Shown in pieces: positions 11,640 through 23,496 of a DNA stretch of 64,000 nt. The notes under the pieces were generated by a model, which saw nothing but the letters and a program-made list of their open reading frames with translations, made no database searches and was not told the origin of the DNA. A program made the translations under genes and the position numbers. The DNA comes from Anomaloglossus baeobatrachus (taxonomy: Eukaryota > Chordata > Amphibia > Anura > Aromobatidae), in NCBI RefSeq assembly GCF_048569485.1, contig NC_134358.1:243410404-243474403 (forward strand), given 5' to 3'. The first letter of the stretch is position 1; each line of letters starts with the position of its first letter.

Positions 11640-12379
11640 AAAGTGGCTGCAAGCAGACGCCAGCTGTCACCAACCGGGTACAGTACATAGAATGTGGTAA
11701 ATAGGAAAGGTTTAAGCACTTTAGTATAAAAAATATTCCTGATGATTATTGTTATGCTTTAGTTATTGTATGGCAATGTTATATATGCAATTGTTACTGT
11801 ATGTTACATGCAAAGTTGAATTCTAGAAATGACGACGCATGTCCGGTACTCGCAGTGCAGGATCCTCCACTATTCCACCTGTTTACAAGATATGGATGGT
11901 GTCAAATGACTCAAGTTAAACACTTCCCAGTTGCGGCCACAAAGTAAAACGAGATCAGAGAACAAGGAAGTCACTATATCAGGTTCAGCAATTCTGTTTT
12001 CTTTATAGCTTTGTTTTAATGAGGGTATGTTTAGTGACAACAACACGCGGCCATCTTCAAGCAGCCCGAACAGCCGGCAGAACAGCAGTAATGAAAGGTA
12101 CTAAATGATATATGGTATTAACAGGAAAATAGCTGCATTAGCATATGGGAAGTCTCACAACACAATTGCCTTCACACTATGCATAGCACATACAGCAATG
12201 TGAAAAGCATTAATGCTATTATGGTTTTAATTTATGTTAAAATCTATATGTTAAAGTTGTAGCCTACAGAAACTGGATTTTCACACAACTGAATATTATG
12301 TTTGAAACATACTGTACAGTATATGGTTAAGGGAACCAGTCACTAGATTCATGCTGCCTGTGGTTTGAGACTCGCTAAT
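11640..12379. other. Unassigned sequence
   Basis: No open frame or repeat worth naming was seen. Confidence 0.5.
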
Positions 12380-12428
12380 TCATAGTTTCATAGTTGCAAA
12401 AACCATCAAGGTCCATATAGAGCAGGGG
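12380..12428 (-). repeat. Short CR1 3' tail stub
   Basis: Read on the minus strand this gives GACCTTGATGGTTTTTGCAA followed by CTATGAAACTATGAAT, resembling a severely 5'-truncated CR1 insertion with its short tail repeat. Confidence 0.5.
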
Positions 12429-12561
12429 AGCGGAGCATTTTGGGAAATCTGCATGGGGGTCACAGTACCCGGCTGCTAGCCGCATTTTGCCAATGGCTGG
12501 CCCTTTAAACTCCTTTCACACTGTGAGCACGTGCATGCAGCAGTGAATGCTTGGTGTGTGC

Positions 12562-13688
12562 TGCCCCCGTGCCAGCAGCTAGCGCTGCTCGGATCCAGAC
12601 CCGCTGCGTGGCTCGAGGGATCCTCCGGACCCAGGGGTCACGCGGACACGCCGAATGAAAAGGGGGACGTAGTTGTACGGCCTTGACCATATTTGGTTCG
12701 TGATGCCACCCACGGTGTGTGGTGAAGTGGGACACCACCGGTGCTGTTATGGGATACCCAGGGGAGATGTAATGGCAGCCGGATGTTAACCATTCCATGG
12801 GTAGGGATGGTTTCCCCGGGGCCCAGTGTCTCTGTGCAGGGTATGGCGATGGTCGGGGCTTGCGCGCCCGGACGTACCAGGGGATGTTTGGTTACTCACA
12901 AGTAAATGAATCACACGAGTCTTTTGGTAAACCAAGGTGCTGGTGGCCGGCCGCCGCGGCCGGTTGTACTCTGGTCCCCCGCCTGGGCTGGTGGTCGCCG
13001 TCTCTTCCTCTCCACTGGTTGTGGTTGTGTGTTTGGACTTCCCGGTATGGAACACGGGAGTCCGCTCCCGGCTTTCTGTGTTCCTGAGGAGCCGTGCCCG
13101 CTATGGGCCCTGGCAGTTGCCCTATCCCTATCTGTGGGTGGTTGTCTGCTTTTGGGACTTTGGTTGGGACAAGACCTGTAATCCTGCCCTCAATCGGTTG
13201 ATTAGCTAGGCCGTTGGTTCCGGTCCTGGCTTCAGGGTCTGAGTACCCCCTCTGTGTTTCCGGTCGGGTCTCCGGTGTCAGTACCGACAGGCTCCAACCC
13301 TGCTCCGGTCCTCCTCGGATCTGCCGAGCCATCTTCTCGTCTCCTGCGGACAGAGACCACCATCTGCCACCTAGCCAAGGTACCAGAGCTCCGACCCTGG
13401 CACCGTTCAACTTGAACTTCTCCTCTGCTGAAGCTACACCTAGCTCCAGCCCACACTCCTCTCAACTTGAACTCTAGACGTGAACTACTGACTGTTTGTT
13501 TTCCCGCCCTGGGCTGTCTAGACCCCTAGGTGGGCGTTCCCTAACCGCCTGGTCCGGCCCACTGGTGTGCCTGTCTTGCCCTGAGGGGGGGTGACTAGGG
13601 CTTCAGGTCGGCTGTATGTGACCTAGGTGAGGGATGGTGTTATGCGGGGGCCTAATGTGTGACTACCTGGTTTTGCAATGGCGTCACA
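12562..13688 (+). repeat. Solo LTR fossil, family shared with 41.0 kb copy
   Basis: A 1127-bp block starts TGCCCCC and ends GGCGTCACA, with the 5-bp duplication TGTGC on both sides (12557-12561 and 13689-13693). The copy at 40,989-42,584 on the other strand has the same order of segments. No internal retroelement genes adjoin it. Probably Ty3/gypsy-like. Confidence 0.65.
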
Positions 13689-13814
13689 TGTGCACATACA
13701 TTGAAGGAATACTGCCACTGCAGGCATGAGGATGTAATTTGCGGGCAGAATTTTCGCGTGATGCACTCCCATCCCACAGATGAGAACAGCAGTGGCAGCA
13801 CTGACCTCATTTTT

Positions 13815-16103
13815 GCTGTGTGTGCCCCAGCTCCCCCCAGTGCTGTATGTGACCCCAGCCTCCCCAATGCTGTATGTGTCCCTAGTCATCCCAGTGCTGT
13901 ATGTGCCCAGTTACCCCAGTGCTGTATGTGCCCTAGCCTCTCTAGCGATGTATATGCCTCAGCCTCTCCAGTGCCGTATATGCACCCAGCCTCCCCAGTA
14001 CTATATGTGCCCTAGTCTCCCCACCGCTGAATATGCCCCCAGCCTCCCCAGTGTTGTATATGCCTCCAGCCTACCCAGTGTTGTATGTGCCTTAGCCTCC
14101 CCAGCACTGTATGTGCCCCAGCCTCCCCAGTGCAGTATGGGTCCCAGCCTCTCAAGTGCAGTATGGGTCCTAGCCTCTCCAGTGATGCAGGTGCCCCAGC
14201 CTCTCCATCATTGTATATACCCCCAGCCTCCCCAGTGCTGTATGTTGCCCAGCCTACCCAGTGCTGTATGCACCCCTGCTAACCCACTGCTGTATATGCC
14301 CCCGCCTCCCCATTGCTACATATGCCCCCAGCCTCTTCAGTGTTGTATATTCCTGCAGCCTCCCCAGAGGTGTATGTTCCTCAGCCTTCCCTGTGCTGCA
14401 TGTGCCCCAGCCTCTTTAGCGCAGTATGGATCCCAGCCTCTCCAGTGCAGTATGTGTCCTAGCCTCTCAAGTGCAGTATGGGTCCTAGCCTCTCCAGTGA
14501 TGCATGCGCCCCAGCCTCTCCATCATTGTATATACCCCCAGCCTCCCCAGTGTTGTAAATTCCCCATCCTCCCCAGTGCTGTATGTGCCCTATCATACCC
14601 AGTGCTGTATGGCCCCCAGCCTACACAGTGCTGTATGTGCCTTAGCCTTCCAAGTGGTGTATGTACCCCCAGCCTCCCCAGTCCTTTATTCTCACCTGCC
14701 CCCACAGTGTTGCATGTGAACCAGCCTCCTCAGTTCTGTACATGTCCCAGCCTCTCCAGTGCTGTATGTGCCCTAGCCTCTCCAGTGCTGTATGTGCCCT
14801 AGCCTCTCCAGTGCTATATGTGCCTTAGCCTCCTCAATGGTGTATGTGCCTCAGGCTCCCCAGTGGTGTGTGTGCCCCCAGCCACCCCAGTGGTGTATTG
14901 TGCCCCCATCCTTCCCAGTGCTGTATGTGCCCCCAGCTTCCCCAGTGCTGTATGTGCCCCAGCTTCCCCAGTGTTGCATGTGAACCAGCCTTCCCAGTGT
15001 TGTATGTGTCCTAGCCTACCCAATGCTGTATGTGCCCCAGCCTTTCCAATGGTGTATGTGCCTCAGCCTCCCCAGTAGTTTATGTGCCCCCAGCCTAATC
15101 AGTGGTGTATGTGCTCACACCTCCCCAGTGTTGCATGTGAACCAGCCTCCCTAGTGCTGTATGTGCCCCAGCCTACTCAGTGCTGTATGTGCCCCAGCCT
15201 ACTCAGTGCTATATGTGCCCCAGCCTCTTTACTGCTTTATGTGCCCCAGCCTATCCAGTGGTGTATGTACCCAGCATCCCAAGTACTGCATGTTCCCAAG
15301 CCTCATTAGTGCTGTATATGCCCCTACCGAAAAAGTGGTGTATGTGCCCTAGCCTACCTAGTGCTGTATGTGTCCTTGCTGACCCACTGCTCTATATGCC
15401 CCCGGTTCCCCATTGCTATATATATACCCCCAGCCTCCCCAGTGCTGTATGTGCCTGAGCCTCCCCTGTGGTATAGTGCCCCAGTCTCTCCAGTGCTGTA
15501 TGTGCCCCAGCCTCTCCAGTGCAGTATGTGTCCCAGCCTCCCTATTGTATGTGCCCCAGCCTCTCCAGTGCTGTATGTTCCTCAGCCTTCCCACTGTTGC
15601 ATGTGAACCAGTGATGTATGTGCCCCAGCCTCCCTATTGTATGTGAACCAGCCTCCCCAGTGCTGTGTCTGCCCCAGCCTGCCCAGTAGTGTATGTGCCC
15701 AAGCCTCCCCAGTGCTGTATGTGCCCCTGCCTCCCCAGTGTTGTATGTGCCCCAGCCTCCCCAGTACTGCATGTGCCCCAGCCTCTTCAGTGCTGTATGT
15801 GCCTCAGCCTCTGAAGTGGTGTATGTGCCCTAGCCTCTCCAGTGCTGTATGTGCCCCAGCTTCCCCAGTATTGTATGTGGCCCAGCCTCCTCATTGTTGT
15901 ATGTGCCCCCAGCCTCCCTAGTGTAGTATGTGTCATAGCCTCCCCAGTGCTGTATGTGCCCCAGCCTCGATAGTGATGTATAGGCTCCACATTTCACTAA
16001 TTCTGTATGTGCCCTAGAATCCCAGTGATGTACTGTATATGCCCCCAGTCTCTTCAGAGATATATATGCCCCAGTGTCTCCCGTGATGTATATGCCCCAG
16101 AAT
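13815..16103. repeat. 27-bp minisatellite array, about 85 units
   Basis: Units follow CCAGCCTCCCCAGTGCTGTA plus TGTGCCC, near 27 bp, with point variation and occasional one- or two-base length changes. Because the unit is a multiple of three, long frames stay open (for example 340 codons from 13780) and give a 9-residue repeat like YVPQPPQCC. No start context, splice sites or conservation argue that it is coding. The array starts about 125 bp after the LTR at 12.6-13.7 kb. Confidence 0.9.
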
Positions 16104-16460
16104 CCCCGGGATCAAGAACTGGTCAAGTGTGAGTCCCGAAGTTAAAAATTAACTAAAGTCCGACAACCCAGCGAACCTGAACTTTCACGGGTCGTCTCAT
16201 CACTAGTCATTAAATTAAAAAATAGAATCATGCTGTAGTCTGGTTCAATTTATGATCCAGACTAGTGCATGAAAATAGCAATCAACTCCTGCATCTGTTC
16301 ACCAAGTGCACAGTCACACAGCATACTGTATGTAGCTGTTAAGATTAATGGGTGCGTCTCATCCAACACATGAAAGAAACTGGTGCATGCATTTTTTGGG
16401 GGGTTTTCACAAGTAGATTTGGCCAGTTAAAATATTTGTTCATCTGTAATGCCCCATTGA
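16104..16460. other. Unassigned sequence
   Basis: Includes a hairpin-like piece around TAGTCTGG and CCAGACTA at about 16235-16264. Nothing else was recognised. Confidence 0.4.
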
Positions 16461-16663
16461 ATAAGGCTATGTTCACAAATCCAGTAGTCATCAATTAGAC
16501 CAGACCCAGCAGCAATCCGTTGGCAAAAAAGTTGTGCATACACAACTTTTTGGCCATTTTGAAAACACTGATTGATGCAGGATCCGTTTTTTTTAACATA
16601 GGAGTCTATGGAAAACTGATCCGTCAACTGATCGCTATTTATCTTCAATTTGAAACTGATTAA

Positions 16664-17168
16664 GGCTGCTTTCACACATCAGTTTTTGGCCATCAGACAC
16701 AATCCGGCAAAAACATGAAAAAAGGATCCGGCGTCTGTTGCCGCCGGATCTGTTTTTTTTTCCTCATAGACTTTCATTAGCGCCGGATTGTGCTGGATGG
16801 CCTTGCATTTCATCCGGTTTTTGCCGGCAAAATTTGCTTGTCCGGTGGCCAGATGAAACGTTGAAGTCAACGTTTTTGTGTCCGGCAAAAAAAAAAAATG
16901 GATCGTGCCAGATCCGGCGCCGTACGGCATGTTTTATAATGGAAGCCTATGGAAGTCAGATCTGGCGTAATACGGCAAAAAACGGATTACGGCCACCGGA
17001 TCCGTTTTTCTTAACTGAGCATGCGCAGTATCACGGATCTGTCAAAAAACTGAAGGAACTGATGGGAAAAAACTGATGCAACTGATCCGTTTTTTCGCCG
17101 GATCCGTCGCATCAGGTTTTTTTGCCATATCGTGCCTGATGGCCAAAAACTGATGTGTGAAAGCAGCC
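16664..17168. mobile_element. Nested MITE A (CAGTTTTTGGCC family)
   Basis: The inverted ends GGCTGCTTTCACACATCAG match at both sides, with TAA at 16661 and TTA at 17169. Interior CCGGATCCG-rich motifs appear on both halves. No coding capacity. Confidence 0.7.
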
Positions 17169-17171
17169 TTA

Positions 17172-17675
17172 GGCTACTTTCACACATCCGGTTTGAGCCG
17201 TGTGGCTCAATCCGGCTGTGAAACCTATGCAACGGATGCGGCGAAAACACCGCATCCTTTGCATAAGTTTTTACAAGCGGCCGGTCCGTTTTTTTACGGT
17301 TGCGGCATGCTACTGAGCATGCGCAGTGGAAAAAAACGCATGTGGCGGCTGGATGCGTTTTTTTCCGCATCGCGCCGCATACGGCGTCCATAGGCATGCA
17401 TTGAAAATGCGCCGCAGCGGCCGGATGCGGCGCGATGTGGTTATTTTTGCCGGAGCAAAAAACGTTGCAGGGAACGTTCTATCCGGCCGCGCCATTGGCT
17501 AAATCTGCCGCATGCGGCAAAAAACCGGAGCGAACGCAAGCCCCTGCGGCACAATACGGCACTAATGTAAGTCTATGCAAAAAAACCCGCAACCGGCGGC
17601 AAAAAAACGGTTGCGGTTTTTCTGCAGAGTGCCGTATTGTGCCGCATTGCAGAAACCGGAGGTGTGACAGTAGCC
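17172..17675. mobile_element. Nested MITE B (ACACATCCGG family)
   Basis: The left end GGCTACTTTCACACATCCGG abuts element A through a shared TTA (17169-17171), and the right end GGTGTGACAGTAGCC is followed by TAA. An inverted copy of the same family is at 38,605-39,109. Confidence 0.7.
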
Positions 17676-17710
17676 TAAGTAAGCAAAAATCCTTTACAAA
17701 TGGTGACTTA

Positions 17711-17985
17711 GGCTAAGTGCACACATCAGTTTTTTGCCATTAGGCACAATCCGTCGAAAAAACGGATCAGTTGCATCAGTTTTTTCCATCAGTTCCTTCC
17801 GTTTTTGATGGATCCGTTCTGATACTGAGCATGCTCAGTTCAAGAAAACGGAAACCGGCGCCGGCGTCCGACGGGTCCGGCGTCCATAGGCTTCCATTAT
17901 AAAACACGGCGTACGGCGCAATCCGTTTTTTCATGTTTTTGCCGGATTGTGTCTGATGGCAAAAAACTGATGTGTGAAAGCAGCC
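17711..17985. mobile_element. Nested MITE C, short relative of A
   Basis: The ends GGCTAAGTGCACACATCAG and CTGATGTGTGAAAGCAGCC are inverted, with TTA at 17708 and TAA at 17986. It shares ends and interior with element A but is only 275 bp long. Confidence 0.65.
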
Positions 17986-18148
17986 TAAATAGCAATCAGT
18001 TAACAGATCTGTTTCCATAGACTTAAAAAAAAAATGGATCCTGCAACAATCCATTTTTTCAAAATGGACAAGAACATTGTGCTTGCACAATCTTTTTTGC
18101 CAACTGATTGCTGCTGGATCCATTCTAACGGATGATTACTGCACCTTA

Positions 18149-19165
18149 ACTCAGCCTAACTTTGGTCAGTGTACTGTCCATTTTCTCACAGTTTACACTC
18201 GGACCAAATATACGCTCAGGTGAACCTACCCTCACAGAGGAAATTCAACTAAAGTTGTTTTTACTTACCTGATATCATGAGTGAAGTATGACCTGATGTG
18301 ATTTCTGGGCATTCTGGGATCAGAATGTTACAGCATATTGTGGATCACAGATCTGCTTTAGTGCCCTCTTGACATTTACTCTTAGTTGGCGCATATATAA
18401 TTCCACCTGGCTCTGAAGAGGTTAAGTTAATTTCTATCTTGCAGTGTTCTAACAGGTACTTGTAGCCTCAGCTGCAGCCACTCCCTTCTGCTACAAATAT
18501 TCCCTCCTCACTCCTCTCTATGACGGTTATAGCTCAAACCTATGCTGACCATTTTGAAGGAGCCCATTGCTGCATAGTTGTGGTGTTGTTTCTATTGCAC
18601 CTGCAAAGTTCCTTACTGAAGAAACCTAGGAGACCTTGTTGTGTCTTTCCCCACCTGTTTTTCTTACCCACCTTGTGTTGTCTTATAGTAGTGGTGAGCC
18701 AGGGTGAATTTAGGGTCAGCGGGGGCCTAGGCATGTGATCAGCACACAGGTGGGAAGGACCCATCTAGGGATGTTAGGGAGTGCAAGATTCAGCCTCAGG
18801 CGAGTGCTAAGATGTGACCATACTCCCCTCTCCCTACTGCAAGGGCCCACCATGGTATTGTTTTCTTGGTGTACCCTGTGTGCTGTGTCACTTGCTGGGG
18901 GTCCTCCCCTCCCCTGGCGTGACACTACCCTAGTAGTCATGCTGTGTTGTGCAGCTCGCTGGGAGTTCTCCCATGATCAAGTAAGAAACCTACAGTAACT
19001 GTGACACCTGACTAAATGTCAATTAATTTATCAAGGCATAACTTATGTGTATTCTATGACCTAAGCTAACTACACAACTATTTAGGACAAAGTGTTTTTT
19101 TTTAATACTAATGCAGTCCTAGATCCATAGCTGTTAATAACTCCATCAGCATAGCCATAAGGGGC
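18149..19165. other. Unassigned, possibly LTR-related sequence
   Basis: From about 18,330 to 18,920 there is a promoter-like stretch with runs such as GGTGAGCCAGGGTGAATTTA and an end GGCGTGACA that resembles the ends of the LTR fossils. No opposing end was found, so it is left unclassified. Confidence 0.3.
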
Positions 19166-19168
19166 TTA

Positions 19169-19508
19169 AGACCCCATTACATGCAATGACATATTAACGA
19201 TATATCGCCGGGGTCACGGATTCCGTGACGCACATTCGGCCTCGTTAGCAATGTCGTTGTGTGTAACAGCTCCGAGCGTGTGTTAACGATTAAAAATACT
19301 CACCTTATAGTTGATCGTTGACACGTCGTTCATGTTCATAAAATCATTGTTGTTGCAGGACGCAGGTTGTTCGTCGTTCCTGCAGCAGGACACATCGCTA
19401 CGTGTGACACCCCAGGAACGAGGAACATCACCGTCCCTGCTGCCTCCCGCAATAAGGAAGGAAGGAGGTGGGCGGGATGTCTTTTCTGCGTGTACCTTCA
19501 TTGTATGA
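19169..19508. mobile_element. Truncated Harbinger-like MITE
   Basis: Begins after TTA (19166) with AGACCCCATTACATGCAATG and carries the AAGGAAGGAGGTGGGCGGGA module of the TTA family, but the right-hand end is missing. Confidence 0.5.
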
Positions 19509-19509
19509 T

Positions 19510-20330
19510 CGTTATAACTATACTCTTGTTAGACGCTCTGCTATACTGCGCCATCACATGTATAGAGTACAGAAATCTGATTTATCTATAAATCTCAGTA
19601 ATTTTGACTATCTTAAAGGCATATCTCTATACAAGAATCTATTGTGTTTGATGAAGATCCAAATATAGGGTTCGAAATGTTAATTTGTTTTGGAGGGATT
19701 GCCTGTTCTCTTGTATGTACTGATGGGTTTGATTTCCAAGTGTGCCATAAACCTTATTCCACATATAACACTCATGTAACATTTCACTGGGGTTTCCCAA
19801 GTTTGGGGAAAAAGTCTACAGTCACTCTATGTGACTGCAGACTGCCGAATCAAGGCAGTGCTTGGTGCACATGCTGTTACATGTAGGCAAGTCGAATACT
19901 TGTGGTCTTGTGCCGATCAGCCTCATTTGGCATCTCTTAATAGAAGTGAATTGAAAGATGCACGCTGAATGCAGCAGACAATTGACCGCTAGAATGTAAA
20001 TCGCATGTATGTGGTCACATGATCATTGACTAGCACTGGGAATACTGGAGATTCATAAGGATGCTCAGGATAAGACAGTCTATAGTTACCGAAAGTGACT
20101 GCAGACTTTTGTCCCAAACCCAGACAACCCTTTAAATAAGTGACTTATACTTGTTTTAACCACTTAATTACTGGCTTTATAATCCTTCATTATTAGGTTT
20201 GTTTTGGCATTTTTTTTCTTTTTTATTCTGTATGACTACATTCAGAGAGCAATATTTTTATTCTTCTGATGACACAGCTGTATGATAGCATGTTTTTTTT
20301 TCTCCAGGAAGACATGAGCCCTAAAAAAAA
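19510..20330. other. Unassigned sequence
   Basis: Short open frames only. An inverted pair around GTCTACAGTCACT and AGTGACTGCAGACT at about 19,813 and 20,095 hints at an old foldback element. Confidence 0.35.
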
Positions 20331-20683
20331 AAGTATTCATACAGCATGAAATTTTCCATATTTTTTCATGTTACACCCACAAACGTACAGTATATCACAA
20401 GTAAACCCCTCACGTTTTTGGAAATTTTGTATTATGTCTTTTGTTATGTATTAAAAAAAAGCTCCAGCTCTGAACAACTGAAGGAGCACTCAATACATTA
20501 TCTAAAACTAGAAGCAGTAAGGTGCAATTACAAACTAACCAAGACATGGCTGTCCACCTAAACTGACATCCCAAGCGTGGAGACCACTAATTAGAGAAGC
20601 AGCAAAGAGGTCCATGGTCACTCTGGAGGAGCTACAGAGATCCACAGCTCAGGTGGGAAAATCTGTCTATAGGTCAACTGTTA

Positions 20684-21256
20684 AGCCTGCTTTACACGAG
20701 ACGACCGATTGTGCGATAGCACGATCGATCGTACCCGCCCCCGTCGTTTTTGCGTCACGTGCAAATAGTTGCCCGTGGCGCACAAACTCGTTTAACCCCT
20801 GTCACACGTACTTACCTTCCGGACGACCTCGCTGCGGGCGATGAATGTCCACTTCCTGGAGTGGGAGGCACGTTCGGCGTCACAGCGACGTCACACGGCA
20901 GCCGGCCAATAGAAGCGGAGGGGCGGAGATGAGCGGGATGTAAACATCCCGCCCACCTCCTTCCTTCCATTAAGCCATCGGGTGCCGCGGGAGGCAGGTA
21001 AGATGCTGTTCATCGTTCCCGTGGTGTCACATGGAGCAACGTGTGATGCCACGGAAACGATGAACAACCGCCGCCATTTAAATTAAACAATTTTATGAAA
21101 CCTAGCGACGAGTACACGGCTCACAATTTGTGAGCGATACTACGTCGCTAGGAGGTGTTACACGAGGCGACGTCGTGTACGATGCCGGATGTGCGTCACG
21201 AAAACCGTGACCCCGACGATGCATCGCACGATCAGTCGTCTCGTGTAAAGCCCGCA
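20684..21256. mobile_element. TTA-flanked Harbinger-like MITE
   Basis: The ends AGCCTGCTTTACACGAG and (inverse right) TGCGGGCTTTACACGAG lie between perfect TTA duplications at 20681-20683 and 21257-21259. It contains the GCGGAGGGGCGGAGATGAGC module. Confidence 0.8.
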
Positions 21257-21259
21257 TTA

Positions 21260-21841
21260 AGGGGGCTTTACACGCTATGACATCACTAATGCGAACTCGT
21301 TGGGGTCACGGAATTTGTGACGCACATCCGGCCGCATTAGCGATGCCGTTGCGTGTGACACCTATGAGCGATTTTGCATCATTGCAAAAACGTGCAAAAT
21401 CGCTCATCGGTGACAGGGGGGTCCATTCTCATAAATCGTTACTGCAGCAGTAACGAGGTTGTTCCTCGTTCCTGCGGCAACACACATCGCTCCGTGTGAC
21501 ACCGCAGGAACGAGGAACCTCTCCTTACCTGCCTCCCGGCCGCTATGCGGAAGGAAGGAGGTGGGCAGGATGTTACGTCCCGCTCATCTCCGCCCCTCCA
21601 CTTCTATTGGGCGATGGTTCAGTGACGCAGCTGTGACGTTGCTGTGACGCTGAACGAACCGCCCCCTTAGAAAGGAGGCGGTTCGCCAGTCACAGCGACG
21701 TCGCCGGGCAGGGAAGTAGTGTGACGGGTCTGGGCGATGTTGTGCGGCATGGGCAGCGATTTGCCCGTGTCACACAACAGATGGGGGCGGGTACCCACGC
21801 TAGCGATATCGGTACCGATATTGCAGCGTGTAAAGCGGCCT
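21260..21841. mobile_element. TTA-flanked Harbinger-like MITE, directly adjoining the previous one
   Basis: The ends AGGGGGCTTTACACGCT and (inverse right) AGGCCGCTTTACACGCT are flanked by TTA at 21257-21259 and 21842-21844. The left TTA is also the right duplication of the neighbouring element. It is closely related to the copy at 32,329. Confidence 0.8.
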
Positions 21842-22344
21842 TTAGTCATATCCTCCAGAAATCTGGCCTTTATAGATCAGTGGCAAGAATAAAGCAATCT
21901 TTGAAAGCATGACTTGAGACATCCAGTTTGCAAAACTTCATGTAGAGGACACAGCTAGCATGTGGAAGAAGGTGCAATAAGACCAAATTAGAACTTTTTA
22001 GGCTAAATGTACAACAATACGTGTGGTGGAAAACTAACACTGCACATCACCCTGAAAACACCATCTCCACTGTTTAACATGGTGGCAGCATCATGCAGTG
22101 TGGATGTTTTTTTCAGCAAGGACAGGGAAGCAGGTCAGAGTTAACAGGAGGATGTATGGAGCTAGTTACAGAGCAATCCTGGAGGATTGCCAGTTTCGGA
22201 CAGCTGTGCCAAAGATGGGAGAAACTTGGGCAGAAGAGTGGTGTGGCAATACCAGCTTATTTAATTAATAAAGAGTTGTGATGTACTATAATGAATCAGG
22301 AGCGTCTGACTCGAGCCATGTCATTTATGTTGATCTTGATGAAT

Positions 22345-23482
22345 CGATGCCAATATGTGAAATCATAGCTTGGCAGCCTGTAAGATTGCTAGACTGCTAG
22401 ATCAGTAGATGAGATGTAATTGTCATTGGCTCAGAGGGAAGGGTAAAAGTGTAAGGTGCCAGAGGGCAGTAGTCATGTGGGAGGTCATATTATTGCACCC
22501 TAAATAGAAGAATTGCCGGAATTTCCTAATCTCATAGTCTGAACTGGTGCAAACTGAACATAGTATACATTATCAAAAATAGCAGTTGCACTCAAGTAGA
22601 GGGAAGGAGAAAAAACAAAGAGATGTACATGGTGAACTTTGGAAAGTGAATATGCATTACTGGAAAAAAAAACATGAAGAACATTTTGGGGAAAAAATGA
22701 GTTATTTTGCAAATACAATTGGCCAAATTTACTTGAGCCCAGGTACCACACCGAGGTATAACTCTCAACTGGGTCCTAATCGAAATTTCTGCCTCTTTTC
22801 ATGTCATTCCTGACCTCTTTATAAGGGCTAGAAAAGAACCTGCAAAAGAAAAAAAAAAAGCAAAAAAATGGCAAATACCTCAAGATAAAAAAATGCAAAT
22901 AATGAAGAAAGCCCTTTATGGCTTGGCATTGCAGAAGACAATGTTTTTATTTTTCCAGTAATATTACCATTTGTGGGCCTTTTTGCAAGTCAAGTCATAT
23001 TGTTTCATAGAACCATTGTTTATTTTATACAAACTATTTTGTAATTTTAAGGAAAATAAATGAATTCCATTGTGTTTTTTTGAGCCATTCACAGTGTAAT
23101 TAAAAAAAAAAAATTTAAGCATTTTTATGTGTCATGCAACCTTACACATGTAGCAGTACCCTTTATTTTAATTTTTGGGTTCCTTTAACAGTTTCGAACA
23201 ATAAAAACACTTTTAATAGAAAAAATGGTTTCATTTCATTCTTAGGTTACCGTCACAAGACTAATATGTAGCGCATTATCCTGCTGTGGCAACACAGTGG
23301 ATGAAATTGTATGAAATCGCATCCACACATGGCATAAAAACATGTGCATCTTAAATTGGCCGATGTGGCAGGTTTGAAACCTGCTCCTTCAATTTATGAT
23401 GTGGATTTTCACTGAGGACTTTACCCTTTGTACCCTTTCATTGCAGTATTTCTGTAATGAAATCCATGCAGCTGATTACTGC
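22345..23482. other. AT-rich sequence without gene
   Basis: Homopolymer A and T tracts and no supported features. Some of it may be the 3' part of the eroded Tc1-like element. Confidence 0.4.
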
Positions 23483-23496
23483 TGTTTTTGACTATA

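Larger units (their letters stand above)
16465..18145. mobile_element. Outer TTA/TAA hairpin element holding three nested elements
   Basis: The left arm (16465-16660: GGCTATGTTCACAAATCC, later GCAGGATCCGTTTTTT) is answered by an inverted right arm (17989-18145: AATGGATCCTGCA, ending GCACC before TTA). The two arms are separated by three younger elements at 16664, 17172 and 17711. Without them the outer element would be an ordinary hairpin MITE of roughly 380 bp. Confidence 0.65.
20330..22340 (+). mobile_element. Eroded Tc1-like element split by two MITEs
   Basis: The left part has phrases typical of Tc1-like elements of fish and frogs (TATTCATACAG, TTCATGTTACACCCACAAA, then a stretch reading like a helix-turn-helix transposase region up to 20,680). 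The sequence resumes after the MITEs at 21,845 with CATGGTGGCAGCATCATGC at about 22,078, the usual transposase G-G-S-I-M block. The reading frame is destroyed throughout. Both outer limits are approximate. Confidence 0.5.

Noticed and set aside
13780-14802. 340-codon Cys/Pro-rich repeat protein
   Set aside because: Frame held open by the 27-bp repeat. The other two plus-strand frames also give long repeats, and there is no gene-like context.
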